Part shown: positions 1 to 6,145 of the stretch, piece after piece
How positions within the stretch are numbered: the first letter of the stretch is position 1
Layout: each line of letters opens with the position of its first letter
Assembly: GCA_900321195.1 (NCBI GenBank)
Contig: ONVG01000018.1
Location: 1-14,626, forward strand
Reading direction: 5' to 3'
DNA length: 14,626 bases
From: an uncultured Eubacteriales bacterium
Lineage (GTDB): Bacteria; Bacillota; Clostridia; Oscillospirales; Acutalibacteraceae
Position numbers and translations under genes: made by a program
Notes under the pieces: generated by a model
What the model was told of the DNA's origin: nothing
What the model saw: the letters and a program-made list of their open reading frames with translations, nothing else
Databases searched by the model: none

Positions 1-1
1 T

Positions 2-757
2 CTCCTTAAACGTGCGGAGATTCTCGGAAATGACTATATCGCAACAGGTCATTATGTAAGGCGCGGATATGACGAAAAAACAGGCAGATATACACTTATG
101 AAGGGCGCAGACGAGTCTAAGGATCAGAGCTATGTTCTGTATGATATCACTCAGGAACAGCTAAGCAAAACGCTTTTCCCTATAGGCGAGCTTACAAAAG
201 CGCAGACAAGAGAGATAGCAAAGCAGTATGGGCTTGTCAACGCCTCTAAGCCTGACAGTCAGGATATATGCTTTGTTCCTGACGGAGATTATGCAAAGTT
301 TATCGAGTACTATACTGGCAGAAAATTCCCCAAAGGTAATTTTATCGATAAGGACGGGAATATTCTCGGTGAGCACAGCGGCATAATACGCTATACTATA
401 GGACAAAGAAAAGGACTTGGGATAGCGCTTGGAAAGCCGGCTTATGTCATTTCCAAAAATACGGCGGACAATACTGTGATACTCGGCGATAACGCAGACC
501 TTTTCAGCGATACTGTATATGCCGGTAATGTCAACTGGGTATCGATAGAATGTCCCGATGAGCCGATAAAGGTACAGGCAAAGATACGCTATAATCAGAA
601 AGCACAGCCTGCTGTATTATATCCGCTCGGCAAAGATAAATTCAGGCTGGTGTTCGATTCTCCGCAAAGAGCCGTAACACCGGGTCAGGCGGCAGTGTGC
701 TACTGCGGCGACCTTCTTATCTGCGGGGGAGAGATACAATTAAATAATCAAGCATAA
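2..757 (+). CDS. mnmA: tRNA-specific 2-thiouridylase MnmA, 5' end cut off by the window
   Basis: This is the C-terminal 251 residues of MnmA, which uses ATP and a persulfide sulfur to make 2-thiouridine at tRNA position 34 (Lys, Glu and Gln tRNAs) in the cytoplasm. The frame is already open at base 2, and the first readable residues include the family motif ATGHYVR. Then follow GADESKDQSYVLY and KPDSQDICFVPDGDY; Cys90 of this fragment, in DICF, corresponds to the second catalytic cysteine of the family. The GQRKGLGIA region and the C-terminal beta-barrel part (RYNQKAQPA, DSPQRAVTPGQAAV) are intact. Full-length MnmA is about 360 residues, so roughly 110 N-terminal residues, including the PP-loop and the first catalytic Cys, lie outside the window. 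The gene ends at a TAA four bases before a terminator hairpin, so it is probably the last gene of its unit. Recognition is firm. Confidence 0.95.
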   Translation, partial: LLKRAEILGNDYIATGHYVRRGYDEKTGRYTLMKGADESKDQSYVLYDITQEQLSKTLFPIGELTKAQTREIAKQYGLVNASKPDSQDICFVPDGDYAKFIEYYTGRKFPKGNFIDKDGNILGEHSGIIRYTIGQRKGLGIALGKPAYVISKNTADNTVILGDNADLFSDTVYAGNVNWVSIECPDEPIKVQAKIRYNQKAQPAVLYPLGKDKFRLVFDSPQRAVTPGQAAVCYCGDLLICGGEIQLNNQA

Positions 758-761
758 AGAT

Positions 762-798
762 AAGCTCAAAGTCCGGATATATCAGACTTTGAGCTTTT
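762..798 (+). terminator. Intrinsic terminator after mnmA
   Basis: A 12-bp perfect stem (AAGCTCAAAGTC at 762-773, GACTTTGAGCTT at 785-796) with an 11-base loop is followed by TTTTAGCTTTT. It lies between two converging genes. The complementary strand also reads as a hairpin with some T residues after it, so it may serve the leftward CYTH gene too. Confidence 0.85.
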
Positions 799-803
799 AG
801 CTT

Positions 804-1895
804 TTACAGACGTGCAAGGTATGAGTTTTTGTATTCGCTGTCGTGGGTGACTTCTTTTATTATGTGTATAAAATCAGGAAATTTTATCGGCGCATTTTCG
901 TCATTCAGCTCTATTTCGATTATTGCTTTGTCGTTCCAGAATGGATAAACGTCAAGTTCAAAATATTGGCTGTCGTAGGTTATGCAGTAACGGTCTTTGC
1001 GTATGGGATGCCTTGTGGTATCTGCATCCATAAGCAGCTTTATGTATTCGTCCTGTGAAAGACGCTTTTCTATCTCGACACGCTTCATGTTTGTCACAAA
1101 GCGCTTTGTTGTCTTGACATAAATGTAATGTCCGTTTTCTCCGCGCTGACGTACTCTTATCTCGTCATTGCCGTCCGAATTCAGATAAGTCTGTATTATC
1201 TCGACACGCCGGCAGTTATCAAGCTTTCCGAGCAATTCAAGGTCGGGATATTCGATAAGAAATTTTCTCTCTATCTCAAACGGTTCAGGCTCGCCTAAAA
1301 ATGATGATATTTCGGAGATGAGACGGTTTATCTTATTTTCAAAATCTGTCGAGTTGTCGATAACTCTTAAGTGCGGATGTCCGGTCCATGCGTCTATCAG
1401 CTTATCATCAAGCGCCGATGCCTGTTCCGCTGTTTCTGTACGGGCAGTATTGTTTTCGGTGGTATAGAATTCCTCTGCGCCCTTTGCGGCAGTAACAAGA
1501 TGAAATACAGCATCATAATGGTCACGAAGCTCTATCTCATTCGTTTTCATTGAAACGAGCATGTCCGAAAATTCTTTATCCGTCATATAAGCCTTGTTGT
1601 CTATAATTCCTCTGTCGCATACTATAAGTATTTTCTCAGAATTCATTGTTTCTGCGGCTTCTTTATATACTGCTTCTTTTGATAATTGAAGCTTCATCTG
1701 ACACTTCTGATAATCCGCATTGCTTCCGCAGCTCCAGGGCGCAACGCCTGCCGTTATAAGCTCTGTAGCTGTTTCCGGCACGAACAGTACTGTATATCCC
1801 AGAGTTGAAAAGTAGCTTTGAATATGGCTCATTGCAGTGGATTTTCCTGCGCACGGTCCTCCGGTTATTACGATGGTTATTATTTCCTGCTCCAT
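804..1895 (-). CDS. P-loop NTPase (AAA_28 type) fused to CYTH/triphosphate tunnel domain
   Basis: A 363-residue two-domain protein. Residues 1-200 form a P-loop NTPase with Walker A GGPCAGKST (12-20) and a probable Walker B strand ILIVCD ending at Asp94; this resembles AAA_28/NadR-like ATPase-kinase domains. Residues 205-363 form a CYTH domain (triphosphate tunnel metalloenzyme): the signature EIERK at 207-211, then alternating charged strands EIRVRQR (245-251), YVKTTK (259-264), RVEIEK (272-277), YFELDVY and IIEIEL, which normally line the tunnel that binds triphosphate and divalent metal. The order NTPase then CYTH matches a known architecture, also seen in the animal Ttd14 protein. The substrate cannot be deduced; a phosphate-ester, nucleotide or triphosphate substrate is inferred. 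The ATG has an AGGAGAG site 7 bases upstream. The start lies 32 bases after the flavodoxin stop, so it is probably the last gene of that operon. Confidence 0.88.
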   Translation of the reverse strand: MEQEIITIVITGGPCAGKSTAMSHIQSYFSTLGYTVLFVPETATELITAGVAPWSCGSNADYQKCQMKLQLSKEAVYKEAAETMNSEKILIVCDRGIIDNKAYMTDKEFSDMLVSMKTNEIELRDHYDAVFHLVTAAKGAEEFYTTENNTARTETAEQASALDDKLIDAWTGHPHLRVIDNSTDFENKINRLISEISSFLGEPEPFEIERKFLIEYPDLELLGKLDNCRRVEIIQTYLNSDGNDEIRVRQRGENGHYIYVKTTKRFVTNMKRVEIEKRLSQDEYIKLLMDADTTRHPIRKDRYCITYDSQYFELDVYPFWNDKAIIEIELNDENAPIKFPDFIHIIKEVTHDSEYKNSYLARL

Positions 1896-1927
1896 TATTT
1901 TCTCTCCTGAATAAAAATTATCATATC

Positions 1928-2413
1928 TCAGCGCAGCGAGCCGCAGAATTCCTTGATATTGCGTTCGTTGTCGTCACTCGGCTTATCTTTCGGGTCTGTA
2001 AGTATCATCAGGGACTTGTAGTCGGCTATGCCGAGGATATCCTTCAGCTTTTTAAAAGCCTTTTCAGCGCCTGCGCCCGACTGACATGCATAGGCGCTTA
2101 TATTTTTTTCGGAGAGCTTGTCTTTGTTTTCTTCGATGAAGGTGCGTACAGGCGGCGCTATGCGGCTTGCCCATACCGGAAAGCCTATTATTATATCATC
2201 ATAATCGTCCGCGTTGAATTTATATGGTTCAAGCGCCGGCTTTTCACCCATGACTGCGCTTTTTCCTCCGAAAAAGAATTTTTTGAATCCTTTGTCGTGA
2301 TATGCCTTTACCGGTTTAAGCTCTATTATATCCGCGCCTGTTTCTTTTGCGATCTTATCTGCGGCATAAGCAGTATTTCCGCACATGGAATAATATACTA
2401 CAGCGGTTTTCAT
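1928..2413 (-). CDS. Flavodoxin-family protein
   Basis: A 161-residue protein with the flavodoxin fold. The N-terminal strand MKTAVVYYS leads into the FMN phosphate-binding loop SMCGNT (9-14; usual form S/T-x-T-G-N-T). YDDIIIGFPVWASRIAPPVRTFIEE resembles the second flavin-contacting loop, in which the Trp usually stacks on the isoalloxazine ring, and NISAYACQSGAG is the third strand and loop. The length suits a short single-domain flavodoxin. It would carry electrons in the cytoplasm with FMN bound; the partner is unknown. Its GGAGAG ribosome binding site overlaps the end of the upstream 55-residue ORF, whose stop codon lies 5 bases before this ATG, so the two are probably translationally coupled. 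Confidence 0.9.
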   Translation of the reverse strand: MKTAVVYYSMCGNTAYAADKIAKETGADIIELKPVKAYHDKGFKKFFFGGKSAVMGEKPALEPYKFNADDYDDIIIGFPVWASRIAPPVRTFIEENKDKLSEKNISAYACQSGAGAEKAFKKLKDILGIADYKSLMILTDPKDKPSDDNERNIKEFCGSLR

Positions 2414-2418
2414 TTAAG

Positions 2419-2586
2419 TCACTCTCCATATATGTCTTTATTTTTGGACAGCTTTTTTCTGTCATATATTTTTTTGCTTTTAACTACCCTTGTTACAGGT
2501 TTTATCCCGTTCCAGTCCACACGGCTGCGGGCATGAAATTTTTTCTGTTCTTTTTTGCTTTGCTTTTCAAGCGGTGTTATTTTCAT
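2419..2586 (-). CDS. Small basic protein of 55 residues, function unknown
   Basis: A short gene that starts with ATG at 2586, preceded after 7 bases by a full AGGAGGT ribosome binding site (2594-2600), and ends with TGA five bases before the flavodoxin start. The product begins MKITPLEKQSKKEQKKFHAR, continues with SRVDWNGIKPVTRVVKSKK and ends in KDIYGE. It is strongly Lys/Arg-rich, lacks a hydrophobic segment and has no cysteines. The central WNGIKPVTRVV stretch looks like a conserved core and not random sequence. The full Shine-Dalgarno site, the tight spacing and the operon position make it a likely real gene. The charge suggests nucleic-acid or protein binding, but no function can be assigned. 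Confidence 0.75.
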   Translation of the reverse strand: MKITPLEKQSKKEQKKFHARSRVDWNGIKPVTRVVKSKKIYDRKKLSKNKDIYGE

Positions 2587-2609
2587 TTCTGTTACCTCCT
2601 GATTATAAC

Positions 2610-2615
2610 ATTATA
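2610..2615 (-). promoter_or_regulatory. Possible -10 box for the leftward flavodoxin operon
   Basis: TATAAT reads leftward at 2615-2610, 23 bases before the 55-residue ORF. The best -35 at suitable distance is only a weak TTCTTA or TCTTAT. A second TATAAT (2602-2607) is too close to the ribosome binding site to be useful. Confidence 0.4.
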
Positions 2616-2682
2616 TACAGGGATCTATCAATAAGAAAAAGACAAAATATTACGATTTTTTACGGATTTTTTATATAAGCTA

Positions 2683-2710
2683 TTGACTTTTATGGCAGGT
2701 CTGATAAAAT
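2683..2710 (+). promoter_or_regulatory. Promoter of the Xre-type regulator gene
   Basis: TTGACT (2683-2688), a 16-base spacer and TAAAAT (2705-2710), with an extended -10 TG at 2702-2703. Transcription would start near 2717, giving a leader of about 86 bases. Confidence 0.7.
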
Positions 2711-2719
2711 ATATATCAG
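2701..2719. promoter_or_regulatory. Candidate operator overlapping the -10 box
   Basis: An inverted repeat, CTGATA (2701-2706) and TATCAG (2714-2719) with a 7-base centre, sits on the -10 element of the Xre gene promoter. A third CTGATA half-site lies at 2779-2784, and a separate palindrome TACATATATGTA lies at 2732-2743. Xre-family proteins commonly bind short palindromes and repress their own promoters, so autoregulation is a reasonable inference. The A/T-rich sequence could also produce this by chance. Confidence 0.4.
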
Positions 2720-2802
2720 CTTCGTATCTTGTACATATATGTATCTTTTGTTTTGCTCAGTATATTTAGCTGTTTTACCTGATATGCAAAGGAGGAATTT
2801 AT

Positions 2803-3210
2803 ATGACGAAAGCAGGATTCCCGTCTATCGACCTGAAAGCTACGGGAGAAAACATCATACGTCTGCGAAAAGCCTGCGGTCTTACTGTCCGTGAGCTTCA
2901 GCAATTTTTCGGTTTCGATGAGCCGCAGGCTATCTATAAATGGCAGCAGGGAAAATGTCTGCCGTCTGTCGATAACCTTTTTGCTTTGAGCAATCTGCTC
3001 GGTGTTTCAATGAATGAGATACTTGTGCAGGCACAATTCAATATCAAAAGCAACGGGCAGTCGATCGACTGCCCGTTTAGTATTTTATTCTCCGTCCGCT
3101 TCAGGGGTAACAGGATAACAGAGCTTCGGACCAATTTGGCGGTCTTCCTCAGAATAAATATTCTTCGGAAAACCGCTTGTGTTAAAAAAATCAATAAAAG
3201 TTCTTTTTAG
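2803..3210 (+). CDS. Xre/Cro-CI helix-turn-helix regulator with an abnormal C-terminus
   Basis: A 135-residue ORF whose first 75 residues form a clear HTH_3 domain: MTKAGFPSIDLKATGENI, then IIRLRKACGLTVRELQQFFG, AIYKWQQGKCLPSVDNLFAL and LLGVSMNEILV. These are the five-helix Cro/CI pattern, with the recognition region around EPQAIYKWQQG. AAAGGAGG lies just before the ATG. From residue 84 on, the frame reads through a 26-bp perfect palindrome resembling a terminator (3052-3077) and then into the left end of an inverted-repeat-bounded element, stopping at 3210. The last 50 or so residues therefore look like accidental coding, and the original stop was probably lost by rearrangement. The N-terminal call is firm; whether the long form is functional is unknown. 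Its operator is probably in its own leader. Confidence 0.8.
   Translation: MTKAGFPSIDLKATGENIIRLRKACGLTVRELQQFFGFDEPQAIYKWQQGKCLPSVDNLFALSNLLGVSMNEILVQAQFNIKSNGQSIDCPFSILFSVRFRGNRITELRTNLAVFLRINILRKTACVKKINKSSF
3052..3090 (+). terminator. Perfect palindrome with T-rich tail, inside the Xre ORF
   Basis: AACGGGCAGTCGA (3052-3064) is followed directly by its reverse complement (3065-3077), then TTTAGTATTTTATT. It resembles an intrinsic terminator for the Xre gene but is currently inside its reading frame. The mirror strand has a weaker T run, so it might also act leftward. Confidence 0.6.
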
Positions 3211-3387
3211 CGAAGCGGTTTTTGTGTTTGCAAATAGCGATATAATGCCTGTTTGAAGCACGATATAGCGTGTAACGCTTTGAAAAGCGATTCTCGGCAC
3301 CGTTTTATTGTAAATCCAAAATCCAATAAGGATAAAATATGCAGCCTTACAGTTCATCTGCATCTGAACCGGTCTTCGGCTCTGCAT
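3085..3387 (-). CDS. Doubtful 100-residue ORF spanning the inverted-repeat element
   Basis: This leftward ORF starts at an ATG at the inner edge of the right terminal repeat and ends just past the left one, so it fills the whole element. An AGGGG in the repeat lies 7 bases before the ATG and could act as a weak ribosome binding site. The product starts MQSRRPVQMQMNCKAAYFIL, has one moderately hydrophobic segment near residues 16-27, and ends VTPEADGE, which is encoded by the left repeat. No domain is recognised. It may be an accidental frame within a repeated element; an open frame of exactly element length is the only positive sign. Confidence 0.25.
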   Translation of the reverse strand: MQSRRPVQMQMNCKAAYFILIGFWIYNKTVPRIAFQSVTRYIVLQTGIISLFANTKTASLKRTFIDFFNTSGFPKNIYSEEDRQIGPKLCYPVTPEADGE

Positions 3388-3410
3388 CCTGTTACCCCTG
3401 AAACGGACGG
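3092..3410. mobile_element. 319-bp element with 25-bp terminal inverted repeats (MITE-like candidate)
   Basis: The segment 3092-3116 and the reverse complement of 3386-3410 match at 24 of 25 bases (shared core CAGGGGTAACAGGAT; the single difference is at 3099/3403). A partial match continues inward at CAGAGC. Inside is a second inverted repeat, AAAACCGCTT (3169-3178) and AAGCGGTTTT (3213-3222), around a 34-base loop. No transposase is encoded. No convincing target-site duplication is visible at the edges. Size, repeats and lack of a mobilisation gene fit a miniature inverted-repeat element. A structured RNA locus is an alternative. Confidence 0.5.
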
Positions 3411-3443
3411 TCTTTGTCAGAAAAGATCATGCTGCGGACAGGC

Positions 3444-4073
3444 TTATTTTGAGTTGAATTTCTCAAAAATCTCGTCAAAGCTGTCGTTAACATCAAACTC
3501 AGGCGTATAATCTACGCTGTAGTTTATCATACACTTGTCGATTTTCAGTGAAGCGCTGTCGGAAGTTTCACTGAGCTGAGAAGCGTATTTGCGTACAGTA
3601 TTGCGGTTGAAGTTTATCGTTGTTACACGGTCAACATCGCATTTGTAGGATATCTGATTGCCCTCGTTGTTGAAACGGTAGCCGATACCGCTGTTGTTCT
3701 CCCTTATCTCTTTGCCCTTTATGCGCGCCATGTTTCTGAATATATCGGACATCCTCTGACGGTAGCGGTTAAGGCTTATTTCTCCGTCAAGGTCGATGGG
3801 GAGCTTGCGCTTTGCCTCGTTGATGGCGTTGGAGAGCTTTTCTCTTTGTGATATAAGGTACATAACAAACTCGATAAGCTCATTGATCTGTTTATAATAT
3901 TCCGTGTTGGGAATAATGGTAACAGTTTCGTTTTCTGCGTTGGGGTCTGCCTTTTTGTAGAGGTATGTACGTTTTGTAAGCGTAACACAATCCTCGGAAG
4001 AAAGGATACCCTCTGTTTCGGATATCAGGGATTCAAGTTTGTTCTGAAATCTGAATGCTTCTTTCAAATTCAT
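3444..4073 (-). CDS. Uncharacterised 209-residue protein
   Basis: No family is recognised. The ATG at 4073 is chosen over an upstream in-frame GTG (4082) because AGGAG (4082-4086) lies 8 bases before the ATG and overlaps the GTG. The N-terminal half is mostly charged helix: MNLKEAFRFQNKLESLI at the start, and EYYKQINELIEFVMYLISQ followed by REKLSNAINEAKRKLPIDLD, which could form a helical hairpin or coiled coil. The C-terminal half (from about residue 125) is more strand-like, with ISYKCDVDRVTTINFNR and a C-terminal acidic stretch DVNDSFDEIFEKF. There is no signal peptide or membrane span, so it is probably cytoplasmic. It appears monocistronic: its own promoter is upstream and the inverted-repeat element is directly downstream. 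Confidence 0.75.
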   Translation of the reverse strand: MNLKEAFRFQNKLESLISETEGILSSEDCVTLTKRTYLYKKADPNAENETVTIIPNTEYYKQINELIEFVMYLISQREKLSNAINEAKRKLPIDLDGEISLNRYRQRMSDIFRNMARIKGKEIRENNSGIGYRFNNEGNQISYKCDVDRVTTINFNRNTVRKYASQLSETSDSASLKIDKCMINYSVDYTPEFDVNDSFDEIFEKFNSK

Positions 4074-4126
4074 ATTTATCACTCCTATAATATAATTTTT
4101 TAAATATCTCTTTTGTCTATGTCTAT

Positions 4127-4155
4127 ATTATAATACAAAGAAGTCTGTAAGTCAT
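4127..4155 (-). promoter_or_regulatory. Probable promoter of the 209-residue protein gene
   Basis: Read leftward: ATGACT (4155-4150), a 17-base spacer and a consensus TATAAT (4132-4127), about 54 bases before the ATG. The rest of the 4083-4307 spacer is AT-rich. It contains no gene or strong terminator that I can see. Confidence 0.5.
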
Positions 4156-4307
4156 TAAACCTGTAGTTTAATTTTAATATTATACTCGAATGTACAAACA
4201 TTGAGCAGGCTTGTTAGAAGTGTTTGATTTTATAACAGCCTGATAATCCAACCTTAGATATACGGAAAATTCTATCTGCCCAATGTTTTAGGTTATGGGT
4301 ATAATTA

Positions 4308-5291
4308 TTAATTATTAATTAGTTTACAGTCCGGGTCGGGAATGTCGAAGCGGTGCTTTTTTGCATAGGAAACACATTTTGAGCCGCCTCTGCATAAAGC
4401 GGAATATGTACATTCTTTGCAGCCGTCTGGTATGCCTGTATTTCTCAGCTCGTTCATGATCGGAGAGCTTTGGTGAAGAGAAAGAAGAGAGCTTTGCTTT
4501 ACGTTTCCTATGATGAACGGGAGCCGCCTGCAAGGCATGACATCACCGTTTGCAAGAACTATGAGAAGATTTTCTCCTGCCGCACAATGATATATTACCT
4601 TGTTTTTGCAGGGAATGAACTGTAATGAACGTCCGCAGAATACCCGGCCCTTCCTGTTAAGACGCGCGGCAGTTCTGCAAAGCTTCTGAAAGCTTTCGGC
4701 GGAAAGCGTGAGATCGTCCTTATCTTCATCGGCAGGTATTATCACTCTGTCGAACCACAGTTTATCAGCGCCGAGCAATTTACAGAACCTTGCCAATTTT
4801 TTTAATTCAAATAAGTTGTTGTTCTGCGCAGTAAATGATATGCTTGTGAATATGCCGTGTGATTTGAGAGCGTATATTCCGCTCACGGCTTTTTTAAAGC
4901 TTCCTTTTCCTCGGATCGAGTCGTGGACTTTTTCCATACCGTCAAGACTTATCTGTACATAATCCACATTGCATGCTTTTAATTTTCGTGCATCCCAATC
5001 TCCTATAAGAGTACCGTTTGTCAGAACGCCTGTTCTTATTCCTCTTGAACGTGCAAGCCTGAGTATATTGAATAAATGAGGGTGGGTGAGAGGTTCTCCT
5101 CCTGTTATATTGAGTCTGCCCTTACAGTTATATGTTTTCAGAAGAGTACAGTATTGGTCAAGAACATTTTTTGCGTCCTCGAAATCCTCAAAAGCGCTGT
5201 AGTCGTCCTGATAGCAGTGCTTACAGCGTAAATTACAGCGGTGTGTTATATGCCACTGCAAAGTAAAATCAGTGTAATTAAAGTTTTCCAT
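4308..5291 (-). CDS. Radical SAM/SPASM enzyme, likely peptide or protein maturase
   Basis: A 327-residue radical SAM enzyme. LQWHITHRCNLRCKHCYQDD contains the CX3CX2C motif (Cys19, 23, 26) for the SAM-bound 4Fe-4S cluster. NITGGEP (61-67) is the SAM-binding GGE motif, and VQISLDG is a typical later core strand. The C-terminal SPASM domain has Cys236, then GDVMPC (Gly249-Cys254), CX2CX5C at 291/294/300, Cys306 and Cys322, enough for two auxiliary clusters. Such proteins commonly modify ribosomal peptides: thioether bridges, carbon-carbon bonds or epimers. ATG 5291 is preferred; an upstream in-frame ATG (5327) lies within the TPM gene with GGAGG directly against it. No well-spaced site precedes 5291, and the TPM stop is 5 bases away, so reinitiation after TPM translation is likely. 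The adjacent Cys-rich TPM tail is the obvious candidate substrate (inference). Confidence 0.9.
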   Translation of the reverse strand: MENFNYTDFTLQWHITHRCNLRCKHCYQDDYSAFEDFEDAKNVLDQYCTLLKTYNCKGRLNITGGEPLTHPHLFNILRLARSRGIRTGVLTNGTLIGDWDARKLKACNVDYVQISLDGMEKVHDSIRGKGSFKKAVSGIYALKSHGIFTSISFTAQNNNLFELKKLARFCKLLGADKLWFDRVIIPADEDKDDLTLSAESFQKLCRTAARLNRKGRVFCGRSLQFIPCKNKVIYHCAAGENLLIVLANGDVMPCRRLPFIIGNVKQSSLLSLHQSSPIMNELRNTGIPDGCKECTYSALCRGGSKCVSYAKKHRFDIPDPDCKLINN

Positions 5292-5296
5292 ATATA

Positions 5297-6145
5297 TCAG
5301 AAGGATGAACTTCCTCCGCTGCCGCATCCTCCGCAGCTTGAACCGCTTGAGCAGCTTGAACCGCTTGAACAGCTTGAACAGCTTGAGCAGCTCGAACAGC
5401 CTGAACCGCCTGAACCTCCGAAGGAGATGTAGCTTGGCGGGCGGTGTTCTATAGTATCGCTGACATACTCGGCAGTTATCGGTCCTGTGAAACCGCCTTT
5501 TATATTATATGGTTTGAGCTTTCCGAGGTCGTAGGAGTATATAAGTGAATTCTGCTTTTTTGAGAAAGCTATTGTAACAGCGATAAGAAGTCCCGACATT
5601 ATCGATATTACGACATAGCCGCTCACCTTTAAAGGCTCGCTTATTTGTTTTCTCTCACAGACAGTATTTATCTGTGAAAAAGCATCCTTTGCGCATTCGT
5701 AATATTTCTGATATGTAGCGTATGGGCTTACGTTGTTGGTTATGGAACGGGCTATAGAGTCTGTCACAAATTTATTTATATCACCATAGGATTGTATAGT
5801 CAGCTTGCGTATTTTCATGTTTATGACAAATATGCATCCGCTGTCAAAATCGAATAATTCCCTGCGCTTGATACGCGCCTGTTCTATCTCGTTTTGTGCA
5901 TAGTCGTTTGTAGTCCAGAAAGCGGCGTTTCCGTAAGCGGTAACAGCCTTCATGTCTTCAATAAGTTTGTTTTCTTCGTCTGATGTGAGAAGATCTGCCT
6001 CATCTTTTATAACTATTTTATAGCCTGTTTCTTTGTTTGTGTATTTTATATCCGATGCGGCGCTTACACACAATGCGGATGACAGTATTACAGTCATGAT
6101 GCAGGCAATACTTAATGTTATCTTTAAAAATTTATATCTTGTCAT
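5297..6145 (-). CDS. TPM-domain membrane protein with seven-cysteine C-terminal tail
   Basis: A 282-residue protein. Residues 1-29 are a signal peptide (MTRYKFLK, hydrophobic core, probable cleavage after CVSA). Residues 43-165 fit the TPM domain (YgcG/TPM_phosphatase family): IKDEADLLTSDEENKLIEDM near the start, CIFVINMKIRKLTIQSYG, then a helical end. A membrane span at about 176-195 is followed by KK, so residues 196-282 should be cytoplasmic. The tail from 243 is almost only Gly, Ser and Cys, with cysteines at 250, 253, 256, 259, 265, 271 and 274. TPM proteins often end in Gly/Ser-rich tails, but regularly spaced Cys is unusual. ATG 6145 follows GAGGGG; an in-frame GTG at 6154 overlaps that site and is rejected. 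The start overlaps the upstream gene by 14 bases. The biochemical role of the TPM domain here is unknown. Confidence 0.88.
   Translation of the reverse strand: MTRYKFLKITLSIACIMTVILSSALCVSAASDIKYTNKETGYKIVIKDEADLLTSDEENKLIEDMKAVTAYGNAAFWTTNDYAQNEIEQARIKRRELFDFDSGCIFVINMKIRKLTIQSYGDINKFVTDSIARSITNNVSPYATYQKYYECAKDAFSQINTVCERKQISEPLKVSGYVVISIMSGLLIAVTIAFSKKQNSLIYSYDLGKLKPYNIKGGFTGPITAEYVSDTIEHRPPSYISFGGSGGSGCSSCSSCSSCSSGSSCSSGSSCGGCGSGGSSSF
5334..5414 (-). repeat. Nine imperfect 9-bp repeats encoding the Cys/Ser tail
   Basis: Nine consecutive units close to CAGCTTGAA (plus strand) run from 5334 to 5414, variants being CCGCTTGAG, CAGCTCGAA and CAGCCTGAA. On the coding strand each unit gives the triplets Cys-Ser-Ser, Gly-Ser-Ser or Gly-Gly-Ser. 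Because the unit is a multiple of three, copy-number changes would alter tail length and cysteine number without a frameshift. Confidence 0.8.

Noticed and set aside
1805..2536. A 243-codon rightward open frame across the flavodoxin region
   Set aside because: It runs antisense to a clear flavodoxin gene, is rich in Phe/Tyr/Leu as expected of a complement frame, and has no ribosome binding site.
3253..3510. Rightward 85-codon frame in and beyond the inverted-repeat element
   Set aside because: It has no ribosome binding site, crosses the element boundary and overlaps the end of the 209-residue gene.
4200..4310. AACCT/AGGTT pair as a terminator for the radical SAM operon
   Set aside because: The stem is only about 5-6 bp with a loop of about 40 bases and no T run, so it is not credible; the operon end is left without a called terminator.
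5241..5432. A rightward open frame with Pro/Leu/Glu repeats (LEPLEQLEQ)
   Set aside because: It is the antisense of the Cys/Ser tail repeats and lacks a start signal.
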